Position numbers and translations under genes: made by a program. A stretch of DNA of 64,000 nt, from NCBI GenBank assembly GCA_016705475.1, contig JADIYD010000001.1, positions 248,001 through 312,000 of the forward strand, written 5' to 3'. Below are positions 8,796 through 17,312 of the stretch, piece after piece. Within the stretch, counting starts at the first letter, position 1; each line of letters begins with the position of its first letter. The notes beneath the pieces are model-generated. The model was not told the origin of the DNA. It saw nothing but the letters and a program-made list of their open reading frames with translations, and did not search any database. Source of the DNA: Betaproteobacteria bacterium (lineage in GTDB: Bacteria; Pseudomonadota; Gammaproteobacteria; Burkholderiales; Rhodocyclaceae).

Positions 8796-9722
8796 TCAGC
8801 CGCGCGCCGCGGATTCGATTGCCTCTGCGACGCGATGCCGCAACTCATCGAGGTCGTCGGCCGATAGACCCAGAAAACCCAAAGCCCGTTCGAAAAGCGC
8901 GTTGTCGCCTTCGATATCCTCATCGAGAATTTCGCTGAGAAGTTGCTCGGCGACATGCGTGACGGCAATCAGGGAAAGCGCGCTTCCGGGCAAGGTGCGC
9001 TCGGGCAGGTCGTATGCCTCCTTGTCGTGATGAAAGCGGATGGCCTGGGCAAGAATGGGCGGGAGCCCCCAGTTGCGTACCAGTAACGAACCGACGACCG
9101 GGTGCGAGCAAGGGAAGTATTTTTCTTCCGCATCGCTCAACTCCAGTTTCTCGGCGCGGCATTTCTCAAGCAATGCGCCGTAGTCCGGGTAGCGGCGCAT
9201 CATCAGCGGTATCGCAGCATCGTGGAACAGTGCGTAGGTATAGGCGGCATCAGCCGAAACCCCGTATTGTCGGCGGGCAAGCATGCTCGACGCCAGAGCC
9301 AGCGTCATTGTTCGTTTCCAGAATTGCTCAACCCAGGCCGCCGGCAGCCCGGTGATGCTGGCCCGTAGTGCCGACGCCACAACAACACAGAGCACATTCT
9401 TCGTGCCCAAGCGCTCAACCGCCTTGCGGGCACTTGATACCGGGCCGCTGCTTCCAAAAAGCGGGGAATTCGCCAGTTTTAGCGCCGCCGCAGTCATGCC
9501 GGGGTCGTTGCTAATGATCCCGGCCAGGCGATTCAGATCCGGCTCATCCTTCTGCCCTTCTTTCATCGCGTCGCCAACCATCGCGGGGCAAGTCGGGATG
9601 TCGATGGTGGCCATGACCTTCTGCAGGTCTTCGGGGGATAGGTCGCGGCTGCTTGGGGACATTTTAGGTGCCAGTTTATGCATTAGTGTTAGTCTGCCGG
9701 AGCTTAATCCGGTACTCGGCAT
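8796..9722 (-). CDS. HDOD domain signalling protein
   Basis: About 308 residues from ATG 9722, with AAGGGAAG upstream; ATG 9683 and 9662 are alternative starts. Residues about 40-240 form an HDOD domain (FTCPAM-like entry IDIPTCPAMV, ISNDPGMTAAALKLANSPLFG, LFHDAAIPLMMRRYP, SHPVVGSLLVRNWGLP). HDOD proteins are non-catalytic relatives of HD phosphohydrolases and act in signalling. The gene lies just upstream of the large signalling operon, across tRNA-Arg. Confidence 0.85.
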   Translation of the reverse strand: MPSTGLSSGRLTLMHKLAPKMSPSSRDLSPEDLQKVMATIDIPTCPAMVGDAMKEGQKDEPDLNRLAGIISNDPGMTAAALKLANSPLFGSSGPVSSARKAVERLGTKNVLCVVVASALRASITGLPAAWVEQFWKRTMTLALASSMLARRQYGVSADAAYTYALFHDAAIPLMMRRYPDYGALLEKCRAEKLELSDAEEKYFPCSHPVVGSLLVRNWGLPPILAQAIRFHHDKEAYDLPERTLPGSALSLIAVTHVAEQLLSEILDEDIEGDNALFERALGFLGLSADDLDELRHRVAEAIESAARG

Positions 9723-9765
9723 GGACGCAAGGCTTCCCTTGGGAGTAGAATCCGTCCCTCCCCAG

Positions 9766-9842
9766 GCGCCCGTAGCTCAGCTGGATAGAGTACTGCCCTC
9801 CGAAGGCAGGGGTCACTGATTCGAATTCAGTCGGGCGCACCA
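9766..9842 (+). tRNA. tRNA-Arg (anticodon CCG)
   Basis: A full cloverleaf: acceptor GCGCCCG pairs with CGGGCGC, the D arm is GCTCAGCTGGATAGAG, the anticodon stem-loop CTGCCCTCCGAAGGCAG holds CCG, and the T arm contains TTCGAAT. CCA is encoded. A factor-independent terminator follows 15 bases later. Confidence 0.95.
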
Positions 9843-9857
9843 AAATTCAATGACTTA

Positions 9858-9879
9858 GGCCACCGCAAGTGGCCTTTTT
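9858..9879 (+). terminator. Rho-independent terminator after tRNA-Arg
   Basis: A perfect stem GGCCAC/GTGGCC with a short loop is followed by T5. It points in the tRNA direction; the minus-strand operon ending at 9906 has no good T tract here. Confidence 0.8.
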
Positions 9880-9905
9880 CATGCGGCAATGATTTTGTGC
9901 GGAAA

Positions 9906-11339
9906 TTATGCCGACGCCTTGCCATCGATGGGGAGCCAAATCCGGAAGCAGGTGCCCTTGCCCGGCGTGCTGCGTACATCCAGGTTCCCGCCGTGTTTCT
10001 TGACGATGATGTCGTAGGAAATCGACAAACCCAGCCCGGTACCCTTGCCTACTGGCTTGGTGGTAAAGAAGGGCTCGAAAATGCGGTTTCGCACTTCTTC
10101 GCTCATGCCCTGTCCGGTGTCCTCAATCTCGAACCACGCTTGATTGTTCTCGGCTCCCGAGCGCACAAATATCTTGCCTTGATGTTCGATCGCTTGTGCC
10201 GCATTGACCAGCAGGTTCATGAATACCTGGTTGATCTGGGCCGGCACGCAGGCGACTGCGGGAATATCCCCCAGCTCGCGAACAATTTCAGCCTTGTATT
10301 TCAGCTCGTTCCAGACCACGTTGAGGGTGCTCTCAATCGCGGCGTTGAGGTCGGCTCTCTGGTGTTCGGCTTGATCCACGTGGGAGAAGTCCTTGAGATC
10401 CTGAACGATCTTGGTAACGCGGCTCAGGCCTTCCTGCGACTCTGCAACCAGTGAGGGGAGGTCGTCACGAAGAAATTCGATATCCGCTTTCTTGCGAGCC
10501 GCGGCGATGTCCTCGGGCACACCCGTTTCGTAGGCGGTGATGACGTTGAGCAACTGGCCGACGTAGGTTTTCAGTGTGCCGAGGTTGGAATTGACGAAGC
10601 CGACCGGGTTGTTGATCTCGTGGGCAACTCCCGCCGCCAGTTGGCCGATGGCGGCCATTTTTTCTGACTGGAGCAATTGTTGTTGCGCTTCTTCAACCTT
10701 GCCCAGCAACTCGGTCAATTCTTCCTGCTCTCTGGCCAACTGGATATTGGCTGCCGCCAGGTCGCTTGTTCTTTCCTTGACACGTTCCTCCAGGCTTACG
10801 TTGACCGCTGCCAGCGCCTGGTTTTGCTTGGAAAGAAGAGCATAAAGGCGGGAAAGGGCGCCGAGAAGTACCTTTGTGCCAGGATCCTCCGATCTTTTTT
10901 CTGCATCAAAGGCGGCACTTGGCGTCAAACCATTTTTAAGGTCGGCCATCTGTCTGGCCATGACCTGATCCTCTCCCAGGATATGCACCGTCAGCCAGGA
11001 TGCAAGAAACCCATGCACAGCCTCAGCTGGCTTTTCAATGGAGGTACGGGTCTTCCAAAGTGCAACCAGCTGCTCAACAAATTGCCTGTGCTCAGCAACG
11101 TGTTGGTCGATATGGCGCTGGTCCACCTTGAGTTCGACCATCATTTTTTCTTCGTCAGCGAAATGTAGCCGTGCGTATTCTGCAAGCTGACGGAACAGCA
11201 TTTGCAATCGCTCTTCAGTGACGTCGCCGAGCATCAGTTCATTGCCCAGTCCGTTGACCGCGTCAACGAGTTGCTTGTGCTGGGTATCGACGAGCGGAAT
11301 GCCTGTGTCGAAGCGTGCGTCCCAAATAAAGGCATCCAT
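9906..11339 (-). CDS. Bacteriohemerythrin-histidine kinase fusion
   Basis: A 477-residue soluble protein. Residues about 1-135 are a bacteriohemerythrin domain with the full diiron ligand set in sequence: H21, H59, E63, H80, H84, H119 and D124. A coiled coil follows (about 160-225), then HisKA with AHEINNPVGFV and a HATPase domain with FTTKPVGKGTGLGLS. It should sense oxygen or redox state and phosphorylate one of the receiver domains encoded in the same operon. It is the last gene of the operon, 2 bases after the REC-ATPase gene. Its kinase core belongs to the same subtype as the operon's other two kinases. Confidence 0.9.
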   Translation of the reverse strand: MDAFIWDARFDTGIPLVDTQHKQLVDAVNGLGNELMLGDVTEERLQMLFRQLAEYARLHFADEEKMMVELKVDQRHIDQHVAEHRQFVEQLVALWKTRTSIEKPAEAVHGFLASWLTVHILGEDQVMARQMADLKNGLTPSAAFDAEKRSEDPGTKVLLGALSRLYALLSKQNQALAAVNVSLEERVKERTSDLAAANIQLAREQEELTELLGKVEEAQQQLLQSEKMAAIGQLAAGVAHEINNPVGFVNSNLGTLKTYVGQLLNVITAYETGVPEDIAAARKKADIEFLRDDLPSLVAESQEGLSRVTKIVQDLKDFSHVDQAEHQRADLNAAIESTLNVVWNELKYKAEIVRELGDIPAVACVPAQINQVFMNLLVNAAQAIEHQGKIFVRSGAENNQAWFEIEDTGQGMSEEVRNRIFEPFFTTKPVGKGTGLGLSISYDIIVKKHGGNLDVRSTPGKGTCFRIWLPIDGKASA

Positions 11340-11341
11340 TT

Positions 11342-13582
11342 TTAGTATTCTCCTGTCATCGGGCCCAGGACCCGAAGAATTTCGTCTGGGGTGGTAGCGC
11401 CGGCCTGCACGCGCTCGAAAGCATGGTGGACAATGCTGCGTAATCCTCGCTGCCGGGCTTGGCGACTGATTTCCAGAACGCTGGCACCGCTGCCGATACA
11501 GTCCCGCAACGGGTCATCGAGGGTCAATATTTCGTAAATGCCGACGCGACCTTTGTAACCGCTGCCGTGGCATGCGTCGCAGCCACGGCCGCGACGTATT
11601 TCGCCGATATCGGCGAAGACCGTCCCCAGGCGGGAGATGACTGCTGGATCTGGCGCCGCTGGCTGGCTGCAGTTCGGGCATACGCTGCGCACCAGGCGTT
11701 GAGCAATGATGCCTTCGAGGGCGGTGGCAACCACGTAGGGCTTGAGGCCGAGATCGAAGAGCCGTGCGATGGTGGCGACGGCCGAGTTGGTGTGCAGGGT
11801 TGAATAGACCAGGTGCCCGGTCAGCGCGGCATGAAAGGCGACTTCGGCGGTGTCGAAGTCGCGGATTTCACCGAGCAGGATGACGTCCGGGTCCTGCCGG
11901 AGCAGGGCGCGCAGGACTGCCGGAAAGGTCAGTCCGATCTTTTCGCGAATCAGTACCTGGCCAGCCATGTCGAGGTAGTACTCGACCGGGTCTTCAATGG
12001 TGACGTAGTTCTTGTCCGGCGTTGCATCGTGCTGGAGCAGTGAATAGAGGGTCGTCGTCTTGCCACTGCCGGTGGGGCCCGTAGCGAGGATGATGCCTTG
12101 CGGCTTGGCGACCATGTCGGTGACGCGACCCACGTCGCTGCTGGAGAAGCCGAGCTTGTCGATGGTATGGACCGTCGAGTTCCGGTCGAGGATACGCATG
12201 ACGATCTTTTCGCCATTGATCGTCGGCAGCGTGGAGATGCGCAGGTCGACCATGCGCATCGGTGTTTTGACGGTGATGCGCCCATCCTGCGGCCTGCGCC
12301 GCTCGGAAATATCGAGTTCCGACATGATTTTGAGGCGGGAAACCAGAGACTGGTGCAGGTGGTGTGGAATATGAATCTTGTCGGCGAGAACGCCATCGAT
12401 CCGGTAGCGCACGACGACGCTCTTTGTGCGTGGCTGGATGTGGATGTCCGAAGCCCCCAGACGGATGGCCTCGAGAATGATCGCATTGGCCAGCCGGATG
12501 GCGGGGGGTGCCTCGGTTTCGCGTAGCAGGTCTTCGAGCTTGGCCGCATCGTCGTCTTCGATGACGATCTCGATGCCTTCGTACGGATCGGGCGAACTGA
12601 CCAGTGTTTCGAGTTCCTTGAAGTCGACTTCGCCGCCGCCGTAGATTTCATCGACCTTCTTGCGGATGGCGGCGATATCCGCCGTAACCGCATTGATGTC
12701 GAGCCCCGCCGTGAAACGGACTTCGTCGATCAGGCCCTCATCCAGCGGGTCGGCCATGGCCAGCATCAGCCGGCGCCCTTCGAGCTTGAGCGGCACGACA
12801 CCCTGACGCAGGCAGAAGCTGCGCGGGATCAGGTCGGTCAGTGCAGCATCGACGCGGAATTCCGGTAGCTGCACCTCCTCGATCATCATGTCGGTCTTGA
12901 GCAGCTCGCGGATGCGTCGTTCTGGCACCCAGTCCTTTTCAAGCAGCAGGGTGATCAACGGCTCCTTGCGCCGTTCCTGTTGCATGGTTAATTCCTGCAA
13001 CTGGGTATCGGTCAGCAGGTTCTTTTTGTGCAGCATGATGCCGAGTCGACTGCGGTGCGTTGCCGCGAGCCTCGAGAGCGCCGTGATTTCCTTGGACTTG
13101 AGATCGTTTTCTGCGCGCAGGCTGCGGTTTCGGCTGATCAGGTCGAACTGCTCCAGCGCCAGGGCCACCGTCACCCTGAGATCGTCATCGTTCCATGGCT
13201 TGAGGATGAACTTGTAGACCGCACCTTCGTTGATGGCGCCCATCACCGCATCGGTGTTGGCATGGCCGGTGAGCATGATGCGGATGGTGTCGGGCGAGCG
13301 CTTTTTCACTTCCTGCAGGAACTGCGCGCCGTTCATGCCGGGCATCATGAAATCGGTGATGACCAGATGAATAGTGCCCGTGGCGAACTTTTCCAACCCT
13401 TCCTTGGCGGTCCAGGCGGTGATGACTTCGTAGTTCTCCTGGTAAAAAACGCGGCTGAGGGCTTTGACGATGCTCGGTTCGTCGTCGACGAAGAGCAGGC
13501 GGTAGCGCGGCGGCGTGAGGTGGGTTGCCGGCGCCTGCGGCGCAGCGGTCTTGCCGGTAAAGAGTGAGGAATAGTCGGTCAT
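11342..13582 (-). CDS. Response regulator fused to MshEN and GspE/PilB-type ATPase
   Basis: A 746-residue fusion. Residues 28-145 are a receiver domain (DD at 33-34, phosphoacceptor D77 in ITDFMMPGMNG, K128). Residues about 175-230 fit an MshEN c-di-GMP-binding segment (RLGIMLHKKNLL, then a PLITLLLEK second half). Residues 360-745 are a type II secretion/type IV pilus assembly ATPase: Walker A GPTGSGKTT (502-510), Asp box TIEDPVEYY, Walker B ILLGEIRD, and a zinc site CPNC...CDACHGSG. No other pilus or secretion genes lie in the window. It starts by a 4-base overlap with the upstream kinase, a probable phosphodonor (inference). Confidence 0.9.
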   Translation of the reverse strand: MTDYSSLFTGKTAAPQAPATHLTPPRYRLLFVDDEPSIVKALSRVFYQENYEVITAWTAKEGLEKFATGTIHLVITDFMMPGMNGAQFLQEVKKRSPDTIRIMLTGHANTDAVMGAINEGAVYKFILKPWNDDDLRVTVALALEQFDLISRNRSLRAENDLKSKEITALSRLAATHRSRLGIMLHKKNLLTDTQLQELTMQQERRKEPLITLLLEKDWVPERRIRELLKTDMMIEEVQLPEFRVDAALTDLIPRSFCLRQGVVPLKLEGRRLMLAMADPLDEGLIDEVRFTAGLDINAVTADIAAIRKKVDEIYGGGEVDFKELETLVSSPDPYEGIEIVIEDDDAAKLEDLLRETEAPPAIRLANAIILEAIRLGASDIHIQPRTKSVVVRYRIDGVLADKIHIPHHLHQSLVSRLKIMSELDISERRRPQDGRITVKTPMRMVDLRISTLPTINGEKIVMRILDRNSTVHTIDKLGFSSSDVGRVTDMVAKPQGIILATGPTGSGKTTTLYSLLQHDATPDKNYVTIEDPVEYYLDMAGQVLIREKIGLTFPAVLRALLRQDPDVILLGEIRDFDTAEVAFHAALTGHLVYSTLHTNSAVATIARLFDLGLKPYVVATALEGIIAQRLVRSVCPNCSQPAAPDPAVISRLGTVFADIGEIRRGRGCDACHGSGYKGRVGIYEILTLDDPLRDCIGSGASVLEISRQARQRGLRSIVHHAFERVQAGATTPDEILRVLGPMTGEY

Positions 13583-14781
13583 GACGGCGTCGGAAAGAAC
13601 ATGGTTACGGTGGTGCCGACATCGGGTTGGCTGTCGAGGCTGATGCGACCACTATGCGCCTGAATGACATTGCGCGCTGTCGCCAGTCCAAGCCCGACCC
13701 CTGAGCCGACCGGCCGTGTCGTATAGAACGGCTCGAAGGCATGCTCAAGTTGCTCCTTGGTCATGCCTACCCCGGTATCGTGGATACGGACGAGGATGCC
13801 CTCATCGTCCGCCTCGGAGGAAATCTTGACCTCGCCCGGTCGCCCGGCATCCTTGATGGCCAGAACGGCGTTGCGGATGACATTGAAGAAAAGCTGGTTG
13901 ATGTGGCCCGGCAGACAAACGAAGCTGGGCAGCGGCAGCAAGTCGAAACGGAAATTGATGCCAGCGGGCAATTGCGTCTGCACCATGCTGACAGCTTCGT
14001 GCAGGCAGTTGTTGATGTCGGCATACTCTTCACTGGCGCGGTCGACGTTCGAAAATGCCTTTAAATCAGCCACGATGCGGGCGATGCGCTCCATGCCCTT
14101 GGCGCTGTCGTGGAGAAGATCGATGCTGTCCTCGAGAATGAAGTCGAGGTCCAGCGCCTGCCAGCTGGCGGCGGCAGCACCCTGGGCATTTTTCATTTCG
14201 GCGAACTTGCCGACATATTTCTCGAAGGTGCTCAGATTGCTGCGGACGAAACCGAGCGGGTTATTGATCTCGTGCGCCATGCCGGCAGCCAATTGTCCGA
14301 CCGAGGCCAGTTTTTCCGCCTCGTAGAGCATCTGCTGTCGCTCTTCCAGTTCCCCGACCTGTTTCTTGACGCGGGCGTCGAGCTCGGTCGAGAGCGTCTT
14401 GTAACGCGTTTCGGATTCGCTCAGTCGGGCATGTTCGCGCTTGAGTGACTCGAAGTCTTCGGCGACGGATTCGAGGTGCAGCGTCGATGCCATCTTGAAG
14501 CGGATCTGGGCGCGCAGCAGAACCAGCATCAGATTGCGGGCGGCGACCAGGGTGCTCGCCGGGGCGGAGCGGCTGAGCAGGTAGCCGATGGGCTCAAGCT
14601 CCAGGATCAGTGCTTCACGGCGGGCGTCGGGCGAGGGCTGACCCCAGAAGATTTTTCCGGCATCGTCGGTGATGGCGAAATCGCCACCGAGCAACTCGCT
14701 GAGTGCCGGGCCGATTTTTTCATGGCTGGTGGCATCAAGCAGCTCACCCAGTTGCCACTCACGGTCAAAGCCGAGCGTCAT
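13579..14781 (-). CDS. Soluble sensor histidine kinase
   Basis: A 400-residue protein without membrane segments. The N-terminal ~115 residues look like a degenerate sensor domain (GGDFAITDDAGKIFWGQ) that I cannot name. A coiled coil follows, then HisKA with EAEKLASVGQLAAGMAHEIN and HATPase with DTGVGMT and GSGVGLGLA. It overlaps the mglA-like gene upstream and the REC-ATPase gene downstream by 4 bases each. It is therefore the natural partner of one or both, which is inference from coupling. Confidence 0.85.
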   Translation of the reverse strand: MTLGFDREWQLGELLDATSHEKIGPALSELLGGDFAITDDAGKIFWGQPSPDARREALILELEPIGYLLSRSAPASTLVAARNLMLVLLRAQIRFKMASTLHLESVAEDFESLKREHARLSESETRYKTLSTELDARVKKQVGELEERQQMLYEAEKLASVGQLAAGMAHEINNPLGFVRSNLSTFEKYVGKFAEMKNAQGAAAASWQALDLDFILEDSIDLLHDSAKGMERIARIVADLKAFSNVDRASEEYADINNCLHEAVSMVQTQLPAGINFRFDLLPLPSFVCLPGHINQLFFNVIRNAVLAIKDAGRPGEVKISSEADDEGILVRIHDTGVGMTKEQLEHAFEPFYTTRPVGSGVGLGLATARNVIQAHSGRISLDSQPDVGTTVTMFFPTPS

Positions 14782-15425
14782 GCAGCTTTCCCAAACGCGC
14801 CAGTAATGAAGGCGTCTTCACTGAGGCCGTGTTGTGACTGCAATTCCAGTTTTTGGCCAAAATTCCGGTAGACCGCACGAAGCAGGTGTTCGAAGGTCAG
14901 TTCGATGCCCTGCCCGGTCAGGGCAACGGCAAAGACCAGCGGCCAGGGGGCGGCCGACCAGCGGTCACGGATTTCAGCCTCGGGAACGGCATTCGGCAGG
15001 TCGCACTTGTTGAACTGCACAACCATCGGCAGGTGCTCGAAATCAAGGCCGACCCGCGCGCAGTTGGCCGCCAGACTCTGAAAGGATTCGCCGTTGTTGG
15101 TTTCCTGGGCCCGGTCGGCATCGGCGACAAACACAACGCCATCGGCACGCGACAGAACCGCCTTGCGCGTGCCGTCATGGGCGACCTGCCCGGGCACGGT
15201 AAAGAGCCGGAACTTGATCAGCAAGCCGGATGGGGCGCGAAAACCGAGTGGCAGCAGATCGAAGAAAAGCGTGCGGTCGTCCTTGGTCTCCATGGTCATG
15301 AGCTCGCCCTTCAGTTCCGGGGCCAGCAGGTCATGCAGACGCAGCAGATTGGTCGTCTTGCCACTCTGCGCCGGGCCGTAATAGACCAGTTTGAAGGTCA
15401 GGTGTTGGGCATCGCTTTCGGGCAT
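14778..15425 (-). CDS. MglA-like small Ras-type GTPase
   Basis: A 215-residue protein; ATG 15425 is chosen because translation further upstream would run into the preceding receiver gene. It matches the MglA family of cell-polarity GTPases: P-loop GPAQSGKTTN (17-26), DDRTLFFD with the family arginine R51, the atypical switch TVPGQ with T76 and Q80, and NKCD (139-142) for guanine recognition. MglA sets the polarity of motility and pilus machinery in Myxococcus. No MglB/Roadblock GAP gene is nearby. The C-terminal segment near residues 185-195 is encoded by a copy of the dispersed element. Confidence 0.88.
   Translation of the reverse strand: MPESDAQHLTFKLVYYGPAQSGKTTNLLRLHDLLAPELKGELMTMETKDDRTLFFDLLPLGFRAPSGLLIKFRLFTVPGQVAHDGTRKAVLSRADGVVFVADADRAQETNNGESFQSLAANCARVGLDFEHLPMVVQFNKCDLPNAVPEAEIRDRWSAAPWPLVFAVALTGQGIELTFEHLLRAVYRNFGQKLELQSQHGLSEDAFITGAFGKAA
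14844..14877 (-). repeat. Dispersed 30-base element, copy C (inside mglA-like gene)
   Basis: Minus strand reads GCGGTCTACCGG, AATTTT, GGCCAAAAAC and TGGAA, one base shorter in the spacer than copy B. It encodes VYRNFGQKLEL near the C-terminus of the GTPase. Confidence 0.6.
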
Positions 15426-15432
15426 GGTGCGA

Positions 15433-15999
15433 TCAGGCCTTGCTCTGAAATTCGGGATCGAGCACAACGGAGCCATCCGGGCCCCAGTTTACTTCAGTGA
15501 TGCCGGGTTCGATGCGCTCCAGTCGCTCGGCTTCCATCTGTTCCGGCGTGATGTCGCCCATTTCGAGGCGGACCAGATTGGCCAGTTGCCGGTTCTCCAG
15601 CATCAGGTCACGATGGGCGAGTGCCTGGCCGATGGCGGACATCAGGTCATAATCGTTCCAGGGCTTGCCGATGAAACGGTCGATGCCGACTTCGTTGACA
15701 GCGCGAACCAGCGCGTTGAGATCGGCGTAACCGGAAAGAATCAGGCGGGCTGCATCGGGCTGGATGGCTTTCGCCGCCTTGAGAAACTCGATGCCATCCA
15801 TGCCCGGCATCCGGTAATCGCTCATGAACAGGTCGAACTCTTCATGTTTGGCCGCTTCCAGCGCCGCCGCCGGTGAATTGAAATCGGCAATTTCGAGCGT
15901 GTAGTTCTTCGTGCCATAGGTGCACGGCGCCAGTCGCAACACCCGCTTGAGGGACTTGAGGATGGAGTCCTCGTCGTCGACGATCAGGATTCGGCTCAT
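15433..15999 (-). CDS. Single-domain response regulator with C-terminal tail
   Basis: A 188-residue protein: receiver domain (DD at 8-9, phosphoacceptor D61 in MSDYRMPGMDG, KPWND) followed by a ~60-residue acidic tail (EQMEAERLERIE) with no output domain. It overlaps the HD-GYP gene by 4 bases and ends 7 bases before the mglA-like ATG. It may act by protein contact on the GTPase, or as a phosphate sink; both are inference. Confidence 0.88.
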   Translation of the reverse strand: MSRILIVDDEDSILKSLKRVLRLAPCTYGTKNYTLEIADFNSPAAALEAAKHEEFDLFMSDYRMPGMDGIEFLKAAKAIQPDAARLILSGYADLNALVRAVNEVGIDRFIGKPWNDYDLMSAIGQALAHRDLMLENRQLANLVRLEMGDITPEQMEAERLERIEPGITEVNWGPDGSVVLDPEFQSKA

Positions 16000-17312
16000 T
16001 TTTCCTCCTGGCGAATGTAGAGCGTCAGCATATGCTGCTCGGAATGTTCCATCTTGACCAGTTGCGCAATGATTTCGGGAGTCAGTGCTGTGGCTTTGGC
16101 CAGAAGCAGATAGCCGTCCCGGTGCATGAGGTCCCGGCTCAATACCATGCCGCTCTTCAGGTGCATGGTGCGCAGGGGAGTTTCCGTGAAGCCGCTCTTC
16201 ACCGTTTCAGAAAGCAGCGTTGCGAAGGCGTCTACCGCAGCAGGGTCGTAGCGCTTGCCGCGATTTTCGATCAGGAAATTCAGGGCTTCTGCCGGCTTCA
16301 AGGCACGCTGAACCAGCGTACCGATGAGCAGAGAGTCATATTCATTGACCACGTGGAGAATGCGGCTGCCCTGCGGAATGGCTATACCGGCCAGATGGTC
16401 GGGATAGCCGTTACCATCGTAGCACTCATGGTGATGGCGGACGAGAATGGCCGCTTCCTTGAACTTTTCGATGCCCATCAGGATGTTCTGGCCAATGACC
16501 GGATGCTTCATGACCTGTGCTCTTTGCTCTGGCGTCAGCGCATTGAAGGGCTTTGCCAACAAGTCGTCGGGTAGGCCCAGTTTGCCGATATCGTGCAACA
16601 GGCCGGCCAGCATGATGTTCTGGACCTCGGCCTCGGGCAGTTTGAGACGCTGGGCAACGCTGCGAGCATGTTCAGCCACCCGCCGGCCATGCCCGGACAT
16701 CTGGCTGCCAGCGGGGCCGCTGCGCAGTTCGATCAGACCGGCAAAAACCTGAACGCTGGTCAGAAAGGCTTTTTTCAATTCACTGTGCGTTTGCTCGACA
16801 AAACTCAATGCCTGGCGCAGTTCGGCCGTCCGGTCAGCGACCTTTTGCTCAAGGCTGGCATTCAATTCCTTCAACTGGTCATTCTGCGCCTGGGTCAGCG
16901 ACGTGAGGCGCAGGTTTTCACGCTTCAGGTTCTGATGCTCGATGGCTTCGCCAACAATGCTGACGATCTCGTTGTCATCCCAGGGCTTGGAAATGTAGCG
17001 ATAGATCTCGCCCTGATTGATTGCGGCCACGGTCGACGTAATGTCGGCATAGCCGGTGAGCAGGATGCGCATCACGTTCGGCCAGCGACTGCGCACCTCT
17101 TTCAGAAAGGTGGCGCCGTCCATTTCCGGCATGCGCATGTCGGAAATGACCAGATCGATCTGTTCCTTTTCGAGCACTTCAAGACCCGCAGCACCGCCTT
17201 CGGCGATGAAAATGCGGTAGCCATGCGGCCGGAACAGGCGACGCAGCGCGGAAAGTATGCCCGGTTCGTCGTCGACGAAAAGCAGGGTGGGAGGGGCTGT
17301 CGCCTCGCTCAT
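15996..17312 (-). CDS. Response regulator with HD-GYP c-di-GMP phosphodiesterase domain
   Basis: A 438-residue protein of the RpfG type. The receiver domain has DD at 14-15 and phosphoacceptor D58 (ISDMRMPEMDG). A coiled coil spans about 130-180. The HD-GYP domain spans about 185-380, with HD at 240-241 (HDIGKLGLPD), HHECYDG (294-300) and GYP at 302-304, so metal ligands and substrate motif are present. It should hydrolyse c-di-GMP when activated. It overlaps the genes on both sides by 4 bases. Confidence 0.92.
   Translation of the reverse strand: MSEATAPPTLLFVDDEPGILSALRRLFRPHGYRIFIAEGGAAGLEVLEKEQIDLVISDMRMPEMDGATFLKEVRSRWPNVMRILLTGYADITSTVAAINQGEIYRYISKPWDDNEIVSIVGEAIEHQNLKRENLRLTSLTQAQNDQLKELNASLEQKVADRTAELRQALSFVEQTHSELKKAFLTSVQVFAGLIELRSGPAGSQMSGHGRRVAEHARSVAQRLKLPEAEVQNIMLAGLLHDIGKLGLPDDLLAKPFNALTPEQRAQVMKHPVIGQNILMGIEKFKEAAILVRHHHECYDGNGYPDHLAGIAIPQGSRILHVVNEYDSLLIGTLVQRALKPAEALNFLIENRGKRYDPAAVDAFATLLSETVKSGFTETPLRTMHLKSGMVLSRDLMHRDGYLLLAKATALTPEIIAQLVKMEHSEQHMLTLYIRQEEK

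Noticed and set aside
9723..9765. Promoter of tRNA-Arg (TAGAAT at 9746-9751)
   Set aside because: A -10-like hexamer is present but no -35 at proper spacing, so not listed.
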